Source: Kangiella profundi
Lineage (GTDB): Bacteria > Pseudomonadota > Gammaproteobacteria > Enterobacterales > Kangiellaceae
Reading direction: 5' to 3'
Length of the DNA stretch: 64,000 nucleotides
Assembly (NCBI RefSeq): GCF_002838765.1
Contig: NZ_CP025120.1
Span: 1,736,001 to 1,800,000, forward strand
The translations under genes were made by a program, and so were the position numbers. Below the pieces are notes generated by a model. It did not search any database. It worked only from the letters and a program-made list of their open reading frames with translations, and was not told where the DNA came from. How positions within the stretch are numbered: the stretch's first letter is position 1; each line of letters opens with the position of its first letter. Positions 32,262 through 40,662 of the stretch are shown here, in pieces.

Positions 32262-34499
32262 ATGTTAGATCGTGCCAGTGTCATTGATAAGAACTTCCAA
32301 ATCGCTGTCAAAACAGCCAAGTTCCCGGAAAAAGTCAGCAATATCAAGGCGTCAGTGACGCAGCTCTCCCCTAACGAATTTGTCGAATTATTCGAGTCTC
32401 AAGTCATTAGTCGCCACTTGGATTTAAGAGCCAGAATCCTCAAGGATCAGGGTATTGGCTATTACACAATTGGCAGTAGCGGTCATGAAGGCAATGCGGT
32501 GTTGGGTAAGGTATTTCGTCATACCGATATGGCTTTTCTGCATTACCGCTCTGGCGCATTGATGACCCAGCGCTCGCGACAGTTACCTAATATCGATCCG
32601 ATTCGCGATCAGATGCTTTCGCTGGTCGCAGCCAAAGACGATCCGATTTCTCAAGGCCGCCATAAGGTATTCGGTAGCGCGCAATTGTTTGTGCCGCCAC
32701 AAACCAGCACCATTGCCTCGCATCTGCCAAAAGCGATGGGAGCAGCCTGGTCATTAGGACGAGCTGAGCGCAACAACTTCGATGCCACCATCCCTGGTGA
32801 CAGCGTGATTCTCTGTAACTTCGGTGATGCCAGCTTCAACCATGCCACGGCTCAGTCAGCTTTCAACACTGCCCAGTACCTGTCTTATAAAGGTGAACCT
32901 TTGCCTCTTGTGTATATCTGCGAAGACAATGGCATCGGCATCTCGGTCTCGACACCGCCGAACTGGGTGGAGAATAACGTCAGGAATCGTCACAGCATCG
33001 AATATATCCAGTGTAATGGCCTACACCTGCCTGATGTCTACCTTGCGGCACAAGAAGCGGAAGAGATTGCACGCTATGAGCGACGCCCCGTATTCCTGCA
33101 CATGAAAACAGTGCGCCTAATGGGGCATGCCGGTAATGACACTGAAAGCATTTACCACAGCATTGAAAAGATTGAGCAAACTGAAGCGCAGGATCCTTTA
33201 TTGCATTCGGCCAGAATCTGTATAGAAGCGGGTTACTTATCTACTGGCGACGTGCTTGATCTTTATGAAAGCACCCGCCAAAAAGTCGAGAAAGCTGCAG
33301 AGCAAGCCATCAAGCTACCTAAAATCAGTACGGCCGAAGAAGTCTGCGCCTCGATTGCCCCTGAGCAACCTGCCAAAGATAAACCACCAGTTGCAAAAAT
33401 CACCCGCCGCCAGGAACTGTTTGAGATTGGTCGCCAGTTTAAGTTTCTGGATAAACCAAGAAGCATGGCGCAGCTCATCAACTATGCACTTACAGATCTG
33501 ATGGAGCAGTATCCGAACTCCATAATGTTCGGTGAAGACGTCGGTAAAAAAGGCGGCGTTTACAGCGTATCAACCAATTTGCAGAATCGCTTTGGCGAAC
33601 ATCGCGTGTTCGATACGCTACTTGATGAAACCAGTATTCTGGGAACCGCGATTGGTGCTGCGCACCTTGGTTATCTGCCAGTGCCGGAAATTCAATTCCT
33701 GGCCTATACGCACAATGCCATCGACCAGATCCGAGGCGAAGCTTCTACGCTTTCTTTCTTCTCCAATAACCAGTTCACCAACCCGATGGTGGTTCGAGTT
33801 GCAGGACTTGCTTATCAGAAAGGTTTTGGTGGCCATTTCCATAATGACAACAGTATCGGTTTCCTTCGTGAAATCCCCGGCGTTATCCTAGCCTGTCCAT
33901 CTAATGGTCAGGATGCTGCTAAAATGATGCGCGAAGCATTCCGCCTTGCTGATGAACAAAAACGAGTAGTCATCTTCCTAGAGCCAATTGCACTTTATCA
34001 TGCTAAGGATCTGCACGAAGCCGGCGACAACGGTTGGTTATTTGAATATCCTGAGCCGAATGAAGTGGTTGAGTTTGGTCAGCCAGGCATACGCAAACCG
34101 GTCAACAGCAAAGGCAAAGCAGTCGATAGCAAAGACATGCTGATTATCAGCTACGGTAATGGCTACTACTTATCTGCGCAGGCTCAAAAGGATTTAAGTG
34201 AAAAGCACAAGCTGGACGCCACCATCATGGATTTACGTTGGCTGGCGCCGTTGAATCACCAAGCAATAGCCGAAATCGCAGGCCAGTACAAAAAGGTACT
34301 CATCGTTGACGAATGTCGTAAGACAGGCTCTGTCAGCGAAGAAGTCATCACCGGACTGGTTGAACGCCTTGAGAAACTACCACAAATCAAACGCATTACC
34401 GGCCATGACACCTTTATTCCAATTGGAACCTCATGGCAATACGTTCTTCCCAGCAAGGATGACATTATCAAGGCCGCTGTTGAATTAAAGGCGTCATAG
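32262..34499 (+). CDS. Fused alpha/beta E1 of a branched-chain 2-oxoacid dehydrogenase
   Basis: The 745-residue protein joins the E1 alpha half (about 1-345) and the beta half (about 395-745) in one chain. The thiamine-diphosphate motif appears as NFGDASFNHATAQSAFNTA in the alpha half; the beta half has MFGEDVGKKGGVYSVS and LRWLAPLNHQAIAEI. It decarboxylates branched-chain 2-oxoacids and acylates the E2 lipoyl group. This gives iso- and anteiso-acyl-CoA primers, fitting bacteria rich in iso-fatty acids. E2 and E3 genes are not in the window. No clear ribosome site is seen. Confidence 0.9.
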   Translation: MLDRASVIDKNFQIAVKTAKFPEKVSNIKASVTQLSPNEFVELFESQVISRHLDLRARILKDQGIGYYTIGSSGHEGNAVLGKVFRHTDMAFLHYRSGALMTQRSRQLPNIDPIRDQMLSLVAAKDDPISQGRHKVFGSAQLFVPPQTSTIASHLPKAMGAAWSLGRAERNNFDATIPGDSVILCNFGDASFNHATAQSAFNTAQYLSYKGEPLPLVYICEDNGIGISVSTPPNWVENNVRNRHSIEYIQCNGLHLPDVYLAAQEAEEIARYERRPVFLHMKTVRLMGHAGNDTESIYHSIEKIEQTEAQDPLLHSARICIEAGYLSTGDVLDLYESTRQKVEKAAEQAIKLPKISTAEEVCASIAPEQPAKDKPPVAKITRRQELFEIGRQFKFLDKPRSMAQLINYALTDLMEQYPNSIMFGEDVGKKGGVYSVSTNLQNRFGEHRVFDTLLDETSILGTAIGAAHLGYLPVPEIQFLAYTHNAIDQIRGEASTLSFFSNNQFTNPMVVRVAGLAYQKGFGGHFHNDNSIGFLREIPGVILACPSNGQDAAKMMREAFRLADEQKRVVIFLEPIALYHAKDLHEAGDNGWLFEYPEPNEVVEFGQPGIRKPVNSKGKAVDSKDMLIISYGNGYYLSAQAQKDLSEKHKLDATIMDLRWLAPLNHQAIAEIAGQYKKVLIVDECRKTGSVSEEVITGLVERLEKLPQIKRITGHDTFIPIGTSWQYVLPSKDDIIKAAVELKAS

Positions 34500-34523
34500 A
34501 CAACCCTTTTTTACAAAACTTAC

Positions 34524-34556
34524 AAAAAAAATGCCGCTAAATAGCGGCATTTTTAT
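34524..34556. terminator. Bidirectional terminator between E1 and AbgT genes
   Basis: An A-run and ATGCCGCT, then AGCGGCAT and a T-run, form a symmetric terminator for the convergent genes. Confidence 0.9.
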
Positions 34557-34570
34557 CAACTCAGGAACAA

Positions 34571-36118
34571 TTACCCAGCTGGATAAATGTAACTAGCCTG
34601 CAAGCCTAGCGGAATACCAATCCACCAGTAAGCCAACAGGAATAAACTCCAACCAATCAGGAATGCTACCGAGAATGGCAACATCATAGCTACCAGAGTA
34701 CCGATACCGGTGTCTTTAACGTACTTCTGGCAGTAAACCACAACCAATGGGAAGTATGGCATTAAAGGTGTGATGATGTTTGAGCTTGAATCACCCACAC
34801 GATACGCTGCCTGAGTTAAGTCAGGAGAAATGCCTAATTGCATCAACATTGGAACGAAGATTGGTGCAAGTAATGCCCATTTTGCAGATGCAGAACCCAC
34901 AAACAGGTTAACGAAAGCTGTCAGGAATATAATACCTACAATGGTTACCGCACTTGGCAATGCCATAGCTTTAAGCACCTGAGCACCTTCGATAGCCAAT
35001 AAGGCACCAAGGTTTGACTGTGAGAAAGCCGCAATAAACAAGGCACAGAAGAAAGCCATTACTATGTAGTAAGCCATGCCGTGCATCGCCTTACTCATGG
35101 CATCAATCATGTCTTTAGTTTTCTTGAAAGTTCCGGCAGTGAAACCGTAAACCGCACCAGGAACCCAGAACAATAAGAAAATCAAAGGAACAATCGATTT
35201 CATCAGAGGTGCCTGGAATGAGGTTAATGAACCTTCGTGACGTAACGATGAGTCTGTACCCAAAGCTGCGTAAATTAAGACTGAGATTCCCGCTAACATC
35301 ACCAAAGTTGCAATTACGAATGCTTTTTTCTCTTTTTTAGTGATCTCATGGAATTCTGGCAGGTCATCAGTATCCCCATCAACTTTAGTATTCTGTAGAC
35401 GTGGCTCAATGATTCGTGCCGTAATAAACCAACCTAGAAGAATGATGAATACACTAGAAATACCGGTAAAGAACCAGTTATTCAATGGATTAACCTGCAT
35501 GCCTGGCTCAATAATGTGAGCAGCTGACTGTGTGAAACTTTGCAGTAACGGGTCAATACCTGAAGGGATGAAGTTGGCGCTGAAGCCACCGCTCACGCCG
35601 GCAAATGCTGCTGCGATCCCCGCTAGTGGATGACGCCCCATTGCATAATAAATCACACCTGCCAAAGGAATTACCAATACATAACCAGCATCGGTTGCCG
35701 TGTGGCTTACAATAGCGATTAATATGATGGTAGGCGTTAACAGGAATTGCGGTGTTCTCTTCAACATCAGCTTAATGCCGGTATTGATATAGCCAGAATG
35801 CTCTGCCACTCCGACACCAAGCATTGCTACTAGCACCACACCCAGGGGTGCGAAACTAGTGAAGGTCACCACCATATTCGACAGGAAGCTCGCTAAAGCA
35901 TCACCTGTTAAAAGGTTGTTAACAATAATTGCTTCGCCAGTACGCGGGTCGATAGCATCAAAGCTGATACCGGAAAGCATCCACGAAAGTACCCAAATTA
36001 TCAGCATTGCTGATAAGAAAATCATTGCCGGATCGGGCAGTTTGTTACCAACTCGCTCGATACCATTCAAAAATCGAGCAATAGCCCCAGTTGGCGCAGC
36101 CCCGTTATTATTATCCAT
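34571..36118 (-). CDS. AbgT-family transporter
   Basis: The 515-residue inner-membrane protein has about 12-13 membrane segments. NGIERVGNKLPDPAMIFL, GVGVAEHSGYINT, SHTATDAGYVLVIPLAG, NLFVGSASAKWALLAPIFVPM and DSSSNIITPLMPYFPLV are AbgT-family blocks. Members import p-aminobenzoyl-glutamate or export sulfonamides. AGGAAATGAG precedes the ATG. Substrate cannot be decided from sequence, and no aminobenzoyl-glutamate hydrolase is nearby. Confidence 0.92.
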   Translation of the reverse strand: MDNNNGAAPTGAIARFLNGIERVGNKLPDPAMIFLSAMLIIWVLSWMLSGISFDAIDPRTGEAIIVNNLLTGDALASFLSNMVVTFTSFAPLGVVLVAMLGVGVAEHSGYINTGIKLMLKRTPQFLLTPTIILIAIVSHTATDAGYVLVIPLAGVIYYAMGRHPLAGIAAAFAGVSGGFSANFIPSGIDPLLQSFTQSAAHIIEPGMQVNPLNNWFFTGISSVFIILLGWFITARIIEPRLQNTKVDGDTDDLPEFHEITKKEKKAFVIATLVMLAGISVLIYAALGTDSSLRHEGSLTSFQAPLMKSIVPLIFLLFWVPGAVYGFTAGTFKKTKDMIDAMSKAMHGMAYYIVMAFFCALFIAAFSQSNLGALLAIEGAQVLKAMALPSAVTIVGIIFLTAFVNLFVGSASAKWALLAPIFVPMLMQLGISPDLTQAAYRVGDSSSNIITPLMPYFPLVVVYCQKYVKDTGIGTLVAMMLPFSVAFLIGWSLFLLAYWWIGIPLGLQASYIYPAG

Positions 36119-36295
36119 CTCATTTCCTCAAATTAAGCCAAGTGCAAAGTTATACCCTATCTAGCAAGGGATATTCAAGAAAAGTCAGGTCATATCAGCG
36201 GTTTTAGCCCGCACCGCGTCTTAAAAGGCCACCTTGTGCTTGAAAAGTAATCAATCACCCCAATCTTGGTAAAACACCATGAAGAATAAAGACTT

Positions 36296-37117
36296 ATGAC
36301 CGCCCTCTATATTGTTCTCTCAATTTCAGTTTTTGCCATCGTATGGATACTCACCTCAAACCAGCGAAAGAAGCGCAAGAGACAGCAAATTGCGAGCCAG
36401 CCCTTCCCTAAAGAGTGGCGCCAGATCCTTCGCAGCAATCTCCCCTTCTTCTATAAGATGCCCGCGGATTTGCAACTCCAACTCAAAGACAAGATGCAGA
36501 TCTTTCTAGCGGAAAAAGATTTTATCGGGCGTAAAGGACAAGACATTACTGATGAAGTCAAAGTCACCATTGCCGCTCAGGCCTGCATGCTTTTGCTCAA
36601 CCGTTCTACCGATTTTTATCCATTTTTGAAGAGCATAATCGTTTACCCCGCAGCATTTATTACCCGTCACAATCGTTATGATGCGTCAGGCATCCAAAGT
36701 CAGGAACCACGAGTTTTACTAGGTGAATCATGGAACCGTGGACAGGTTATATTATCCTGGACTGACTCAGCCAATGGTGGCGCAGATTTTGAAGATGGTC
36801 ACAACCTGGTGATTCATGAGTTCGCACATCAGCTGGACGGTGAGTCCGGGGTAACGAATGGAGCACCGCCACTTTCCAGTGAGCAAAGTTATGATAAGTG
36901 GTCAAAAATCATGTCCCATGAGTTTAAGGAATTGCAACGTAAGGCATCTACAGGCGAGGAAACATTGCTGGATAAATATGGCGCAACAAACCCGGCTGAA
37001 TTTTTCGCAGTTGCTTCAGAAATCTTTTTTGAGAAGCCACAGAAGCTGAAAAGGCTTCACACAGAGCTTTATCAAGAGTTTAAACAGTACTATTGCCTCG
37101 ATCCTGCGGAATGGTAA
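36296..37117 (+). CDS. MtfA-like M90 metallopeptidase with N-terminal membrane anchor
   Basis: The 273-residue protein has the zinc motif HEFAHQLDGE (His174, Glu175, His178) and the downstream NPAEFFAVASEIFFEKP block carrying the third ligand. E. coli MtfA binds the Mlc repressor and is an aminopeptidase. Unlike E. coli MtfA, this protein begins with a clear membrane helix (about 3-20) followed by a basic KKRKRQQ stretch, so it is probably anchored with its domain in the cytoplasm. Confidence 0.88.
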   Translation: MTALYIVLSISVFAIVWILTSNQRKKRKRQQIASQPFPKEWRQILRSNLPFFYKMPADLQLQLKDKMQIFLAEKDFIGRKGQDITDEVKVTIAAQACMLLLNRSTDFYPFLKSIIVYPAAFITRHNRYDASGIQSQEPRVLLGESWNRGQVILSWTDSANGGADFEDGHNLVIHEFAHQLDGESGVTNGAPPLSSEQSYDKWSKIMSHEFKELQRKASTGEETLLDKYGATNPAEFFAVASEIFFEKPQKLKRLHTELYQEFKQYYCLDPAEW

Positions 37118-37145
37118 CCAATCAACAGATTGGTTAATTTTTAAT
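37116..37145 (+). terminator. mtfA terminator
   Basis: AACCAATC-AACA-GATTGGTT overlaps the mtfA stop and is followed by an AATTTTTAAT tail. Confidence 0.75.
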
Positions 37146-37234
37146 CAAAATATTAAATATTTTGCTATACTAGCAAGCTGGGCTGACAAGGATCTGGTCC
37201 TGCCTGCGGTACAACAATTCTACCCGCGACAGAA

Positions 37235-37264
37235 TTGACAGATTAGGTACCTATAATCTGTCAA
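37235..37264. promoter_or_regulatory. Perfect 11-bp inverted repeat upstream of a secreted protein gene
   Basis: TTGACAGATTA and its exact reverse complement are separated by eight bases. It contains TTGACA and TATAAT but with only 11 bases between, too close for a sigma-70 promoter. It may be an operator or a leader hairpin for the gene at 37338. Confidence 0.5.
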
Positions 37265-37337
37265 TGAAACCTCTATAATCTTCACCACCTCCTTGCCAGA
37301 TCGGTACTTTTTTCTTTTTATATCAGGGAGATATGTT

Positions 37338-37892
37338 ATGAAAATCCGATCTCGAATGTACAAAGCGTTAACCCTAACATGCTGTTCAACTCTATTAATT
37401 CTCAGTCACGCAGCAACAGCCAGTGATCAGAAGCGCATCAAGCAAGCGCGTTCTGCAGCACCTCCTTCAGTAAGCGCTGACGCAACCATTGTTGATGGTG
37501 ATAAAGTGCTGGTCGAAGGAAATAACGGCTGGACATGCATGCCAGATACCTTCCCGGGCGATAATGCACCGATCTGCGTTGATGCAGTCTGGATGGAAAT
37601 GATGCAGGCTATGGGTAAAAAAGAGGACTTCACAGCCAATAAGGTTGGTATTTCTTATATGCTGCAGGGTGATCAAGGTTCTGGAGTAAGCAACTCCAAT
37701 CCCCATCACCATGACCATAAAAATGCAGATGACTATGTGGAAACTGGTCCACATTTGATGATCATCGTTCCCAAAGAAATGCTGTCAGGAATCACTGATG
37801 ATCCGTCTGAGGGTGGGCCCTATGTGATGTGGGGCGATACTCCCTATGCTCACATTATGATTCCGGTTGAAGATCTAAAAGCCAGTAAATAA
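37338..37892 (+). CDS. Secreted protein of unknown function
   Basis: From ATG 37338 (GGGAG ribosome site, 7-base spacing) the protein has 184 residues with a signal peptide (about 1-29, ending ATA). The mature part has a pair of cysteines in GWTCMPDTFPGDNAPICVDA, a His-rich stretch (NPHHHDHKN) in the middle and ends PYAHIMIPVEDL. The His cluster could bind metal. I do not recognise a named family. The longer frame from 37293 is rejected. Confidence 0.78.
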   Translation: MKIRSRMYKALTLTCCSTLLILSHAATASDQKRIKQARSAAPPSVSADATIVDGDKVLVEGNNGWTCMPDTFPGDNAPICVDAVWMEMMQAMGKKEDFTANKVGISYMLQGDQGSGVSNSNPHHHDHKNADDYVETGPHLMIIVPKEMLSGITDDPSEGGPYVMWGDTPYAHIMIPVEDLKASK

Positions 37893-37902
37893 AGTCAGCA
37901 GA

Positions 37903-37946
37903 AATAGTCCACATGAATAGACTTATTGATGTGGACTATTTTTTTT
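37903..37946. terminator. Terminator after the secreted protein gene
   Basis: AATAGTCCACAT and ATGTGGACTATT pair across a 14-base loop and are followed by a T-run that reaches the end of the convergent yhiN-like gene. Confidence 0.8.
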
Positions 37947-39132
37947 AAACATATTGCCCAGCCGCAAATCCGCTAGCCCAGGCCCATTGGAAGTTAAAGC
38001 CCCCTAAATGGCCAGTGACATCCAGTACTTCACCAATAAAATAAAGTCCCGGTACTTTCTTAGCTTCAAAGGTTTTAGAGGAGACCTCATCAGTATCCAC
38101 GCCACCCATGGTGACTTCAGCGGTTCGGTAGCCTTCGGTGCCGGTTGGTTTAAGCTGCCAATTCTGCAATTGCTCAGCAATAGTCTGCAATGCCTCATTG
38201 GATAATTCAGTCAATGGCTTCTGTACATAAGCCGAGAACCAAATCTCACACAACCTATCAGCCAGTTTTTTCGTGAGCTGTTCAGCCAGAACCGTATTAA
38301 TGTGAGCTTTTGGTCTTTCCTGCTGCAATTGCTTTAAGTGTTCATACAAATCCAAATCTGGAAAGAGATTGATTGATATAGCGTCACCCGGTTGCCAGTA
38401 TGATGATATCTGTAAAATGGATGGGCCGCTGAGACCTCTGTGCGTAAATAATATGTTTTCGCGGAATGACTGGCCATTGCAGCTTACTAACGCATCGGCT
38501 GAAGTGCCGGATAATCCTGCAAACTGCTCCAACAACTTTGGGGTAAGCGTAAAAGGAACCAGCGCAGCGTAAGTTGGAAAAAGCTTCAATCCAAACTGCT
38601 TGGCAATGTCATAGCCAAATCCTGTCGCTCCCATGGTTGGAATCGACAAACCACCGGAAGCAATCACTAGCGACTGACAGTGCCACTTGCCTTGGCTGCT
38701 CTGAATGATAAAGCCATCATCCACTTTATCCACCTGCTGAATCGAGCAATCGGTGCGGACATCCACCCCAGCCTGGGCACATTCATCAAGTAACATATTG
38801 ACGATATCTTTAGCCTTGTTATCACAAAAAAGCTGTCCAAGCTTTTTCTCATGATAGGGAATGCCATGCTTTTCAACCAAGGCAATAAAGTCCCACTGGG
38901 TGTAGCGACTTAAAGCTGACTTACAGAAATGAGGGTTATGCGATAAATAATTCGTCGGCTCTGCATAATAATTGGTGAAGTTACAACGCCCACCGCCTGA
39001 CATCAGAATTTTTTTACCGACTTTATTGGCATGATCCAGAATAGCTACTGAACGACCACGCTGACCTGCGGTAATACCGCACATCAAGCCGGCAGCGCCA
39101 GCGCCGATAATAATCACGTCTTTAGATTGCAT
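37945..39132 (-). CDS. YhiN/HI0933-family flavoprotein
   Basis: The 395-residue protein has an N-terminal FAD dinucleotide-binding fold (DVIIIGAGAAGLMCG) followed by KVGKKILMSGGGRCNFTN, the family hallmark, and a C-terminal GGFNFQWAWASGFAAGQ segment closing the FAD site. Family members are predicted NAD(P)/FAD oxidoreductases (BaiN-like) of mostly unknown substrate. It is cytosolic, with normal family length. Confidence 0.93.
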   Translation of the reverse strand: MQSKDVIIIGAGAAGLMCGITAGQRGRSVAILDHANKVGKKILMSGGGRCNFTNYYAEPTNYLSHNPHFCKSALSRYTQWDFIALVEKHGIPYHEKKLGQLFCDNKAKDIVNMLLDECAQAGVDVRTDCSIQQVDKVDDGFIIQSSQGKWHCQSLVIASGGLSIPTMGATGFGYDIAKQFGLKLFPTYAALVPFTLTPKLLEQFAGLSGTSADALVSCNGQSFRENILFTHRGLSGPSILQISSYWQPGDAISINLFPDLDLYEHLKQLQQERPKAHINTVLAEQLTKKLADRLCEIWFSAYVQKPLTELSNEALQTIAEQLQNWQLKPTGTEGYRTAEVTMGGVDTDEVSSKTFEAKKVPGLYFIGEVLDVTGHLGGFNFQWAWASGFAAGQYV

Positions 39133-39244
39133 TCCCCAGCCTTATGAATTCTAACGATAATATGCATTTACAAAAATCATGCGACAGGATCTTACCACTT
39201 ATGGCATGATCACGGGATCAATTTCAGATAAGTAACACATAGTT

Positions 39245-40141
39245 ATGGCTTTCATTATGAGCACCCCGGTTTTGTATGCACTGTGCGTACTGATTTGGGG
39301 GAGCACCTGGTTTGCAATCGAATTCCAGCTTGGCGTTGTACCCCACGAATACTCTTCTTTCTACCGCTTTGGTCTTGCTTCCATTCTACTGTTTGCCTAT
39401 TGCTGGCTGAAAAAATTACCAATGCGCTATGGTCTATTACAGCATGCCTGGCTGGTATTAATGGGCATCACCTTTTTCAGCCTGAATTATTTGATGGTAT
39501 ACGAGGCTCAAGAATACCTGACCTCAGCGATGGCCTCCGTGATTTTCTCAGCGGTTCTTATCGTGAACATTTTCAATTCATGGCTGTTCTTTAAAACCAA
39601 AATTACCGCGAGAGTCATTATAGGTTCGGCATTGGGTTTATTAGGCATGGTCATGATTTTCTGGAATGAGCTGACTGACTTCAGCTTTGAAAATGCCAAG
39701 CTGTATGGACTGGTCATTGCCTTACTGGGCGTTCTCTGCGCCTCAATCGGTAACATGGTCTCAGTTCAGACTCAGAAGTACGATATGCCAGTTATTCAGA
39801 TGAATGCCTATGCCATGGGTTATGGGAGTCTTTTCAGCCTGTTAGTGGGTCTGGTGCAAGGCAAGGCTTTGGTCTATGACATGGCAGCTGGTTATACGAT
39901 AAGCTTAATCTACCTTTCGGTATTTGGCTCAGTATTGGCTTTTGGTGCCTACCTCACCCTACTCAGACGCATTGGTATACATAAAGCGACTTACGCAGTT
40001 GTTCTTTTCCCTGCTGTGGCGTTAATTATCTCAACCTTCTTCGAAGACTTTGTTTGGACCTGGATTATCGCTGGTGGCATTTTACTCATTGGACTGGGAA
40101 ATGTGTTTGTGATAAACCGAGAAGACATCAAGAAGAAATAA
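39245..40141 (+). CDS. DMT-superfamily (EamA) transporter
   Basis: The 298-residue protein has ten membrane segments in two EamA repeats, with the conserved start CVLIWGSTWFAIEFQLG. Such proteins export amino acids or other small metabolites. The ribosome site is weak. It is followed 10 bases later by the OsmC-like gene, so they may be co-transcribed. Confidence 0.9.
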   Translation: MAFIMSTPVLYALCVLIWGSTWFAIEFQLGVVPHEYSSFYRFGLASILLFAYCWLKKLPMRYGLLQHAWLVLMGITFFSLNYLMVYEAQEYLTSAMASVIFSAVLIVNIFNSWLFFKTKITARVIIGSALGLLGMVMIFWNELTDFSFENAKLYGLVIALLGVLCASIGNMVSVQTQKYDMPVIQMNAYAMGYGSLFSLLVGLVQGKALVYDMAAGYTISLIYLSVFGSVLAFGAYLTLLRRIGIHKATYAVVLFPAVALIISTFFEDFVWTWIIAGGILLIGLGNVFVINREDIKKK

Positions 40142-40151
40142 AGGAACTAAT

Positions 40152-40607
40152 ATGCTTGAAGACAAAGTGCATAGAGCAACCATCATCAATAATTTCGAGG
40201 ATGGATTATTCTGCAATATTGATGCTGGGGGACATAAGCTAGTCGCTGATGAACCTGAAGATCTTGGCGGCCATGATAAAGGTCCCGACCCTTATCTATA
40301 TCTGGCCACCGCCTTAGGCACCTGCACCGCCATGACCCTGAATATGTACGCAACTCGAAAAAAATGGCCGGTTGAGCAGATCAAAGTGGATATGATTCAT
40401 AAGAAAATAAAAGCGGAAGACTGCGACGATTGTGAAACCGAAAAAGGCTTTGTTGATATTTTTGAGCGTCAGATAAAAGTAACCGGTGACTTAGATAGTG
40501 AGCAACAGGAGCGCATGCTCGAGATCGCCAACAAATGCCCAGTACATAGAACCCTGATGGGTGAGTTAAAAATCAGATCAAAATTAGTGTGCCGGGCAAA
40601 GCAGTAA
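40152..40607 (+). CDS. OsmC-like thiol peroxidase family protein
   Basis: The 151-residue protein has the two OsmC-family cysteines Cys58 (ALGTCTAMTL) and Cys129 (NKCPVHRTL) that reduce organic hydroperoxides. The GPDPYLYLATAL and LEIANKCPVHRTL blocks are typical of the YhfA/OsmC-like group. Extra cysteines (EDCDDCE) lie in between. AAGGA precedes the ATG. Confidence 0.9.
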   Translation: MLEDKVHRATIINNFEDGLFCNIDAGGHKLVADEPEDLGGHDKGPDPYLYLATALGTCTAMTLNMYATRKKWPVEQIKVDMIHKKIKAEDCDDCETEKGFVDIFERQIKVTGDLDSEQQERMLEIANKCPVHRTLMGELKIRSKLVCRAKQ

Positions 40608-40612
40608 TAGTA

Positions 40613-40640
40613 TTAAGGGCGGATATTACCCGCCCTTTAA
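40613..40640. terminator. Hairpin between osmC-like and M14 peptidase genes
   Basis: AAGGGCGG and CCGCCCTT pair across a seven-base loop between convergent genes. T-runs are short, so strength is uncertain. Confidence 0.6.
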
Positions 40641-40662
40641 GTCTTTATCAGTGATGCTGCAT

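Noticed and set aside
37235..37257. TTGACA..TATAAT as a promoter
   Set aside because: The spacing is 11 bases, too short for sigma-70; they are part of an inverted repeat.
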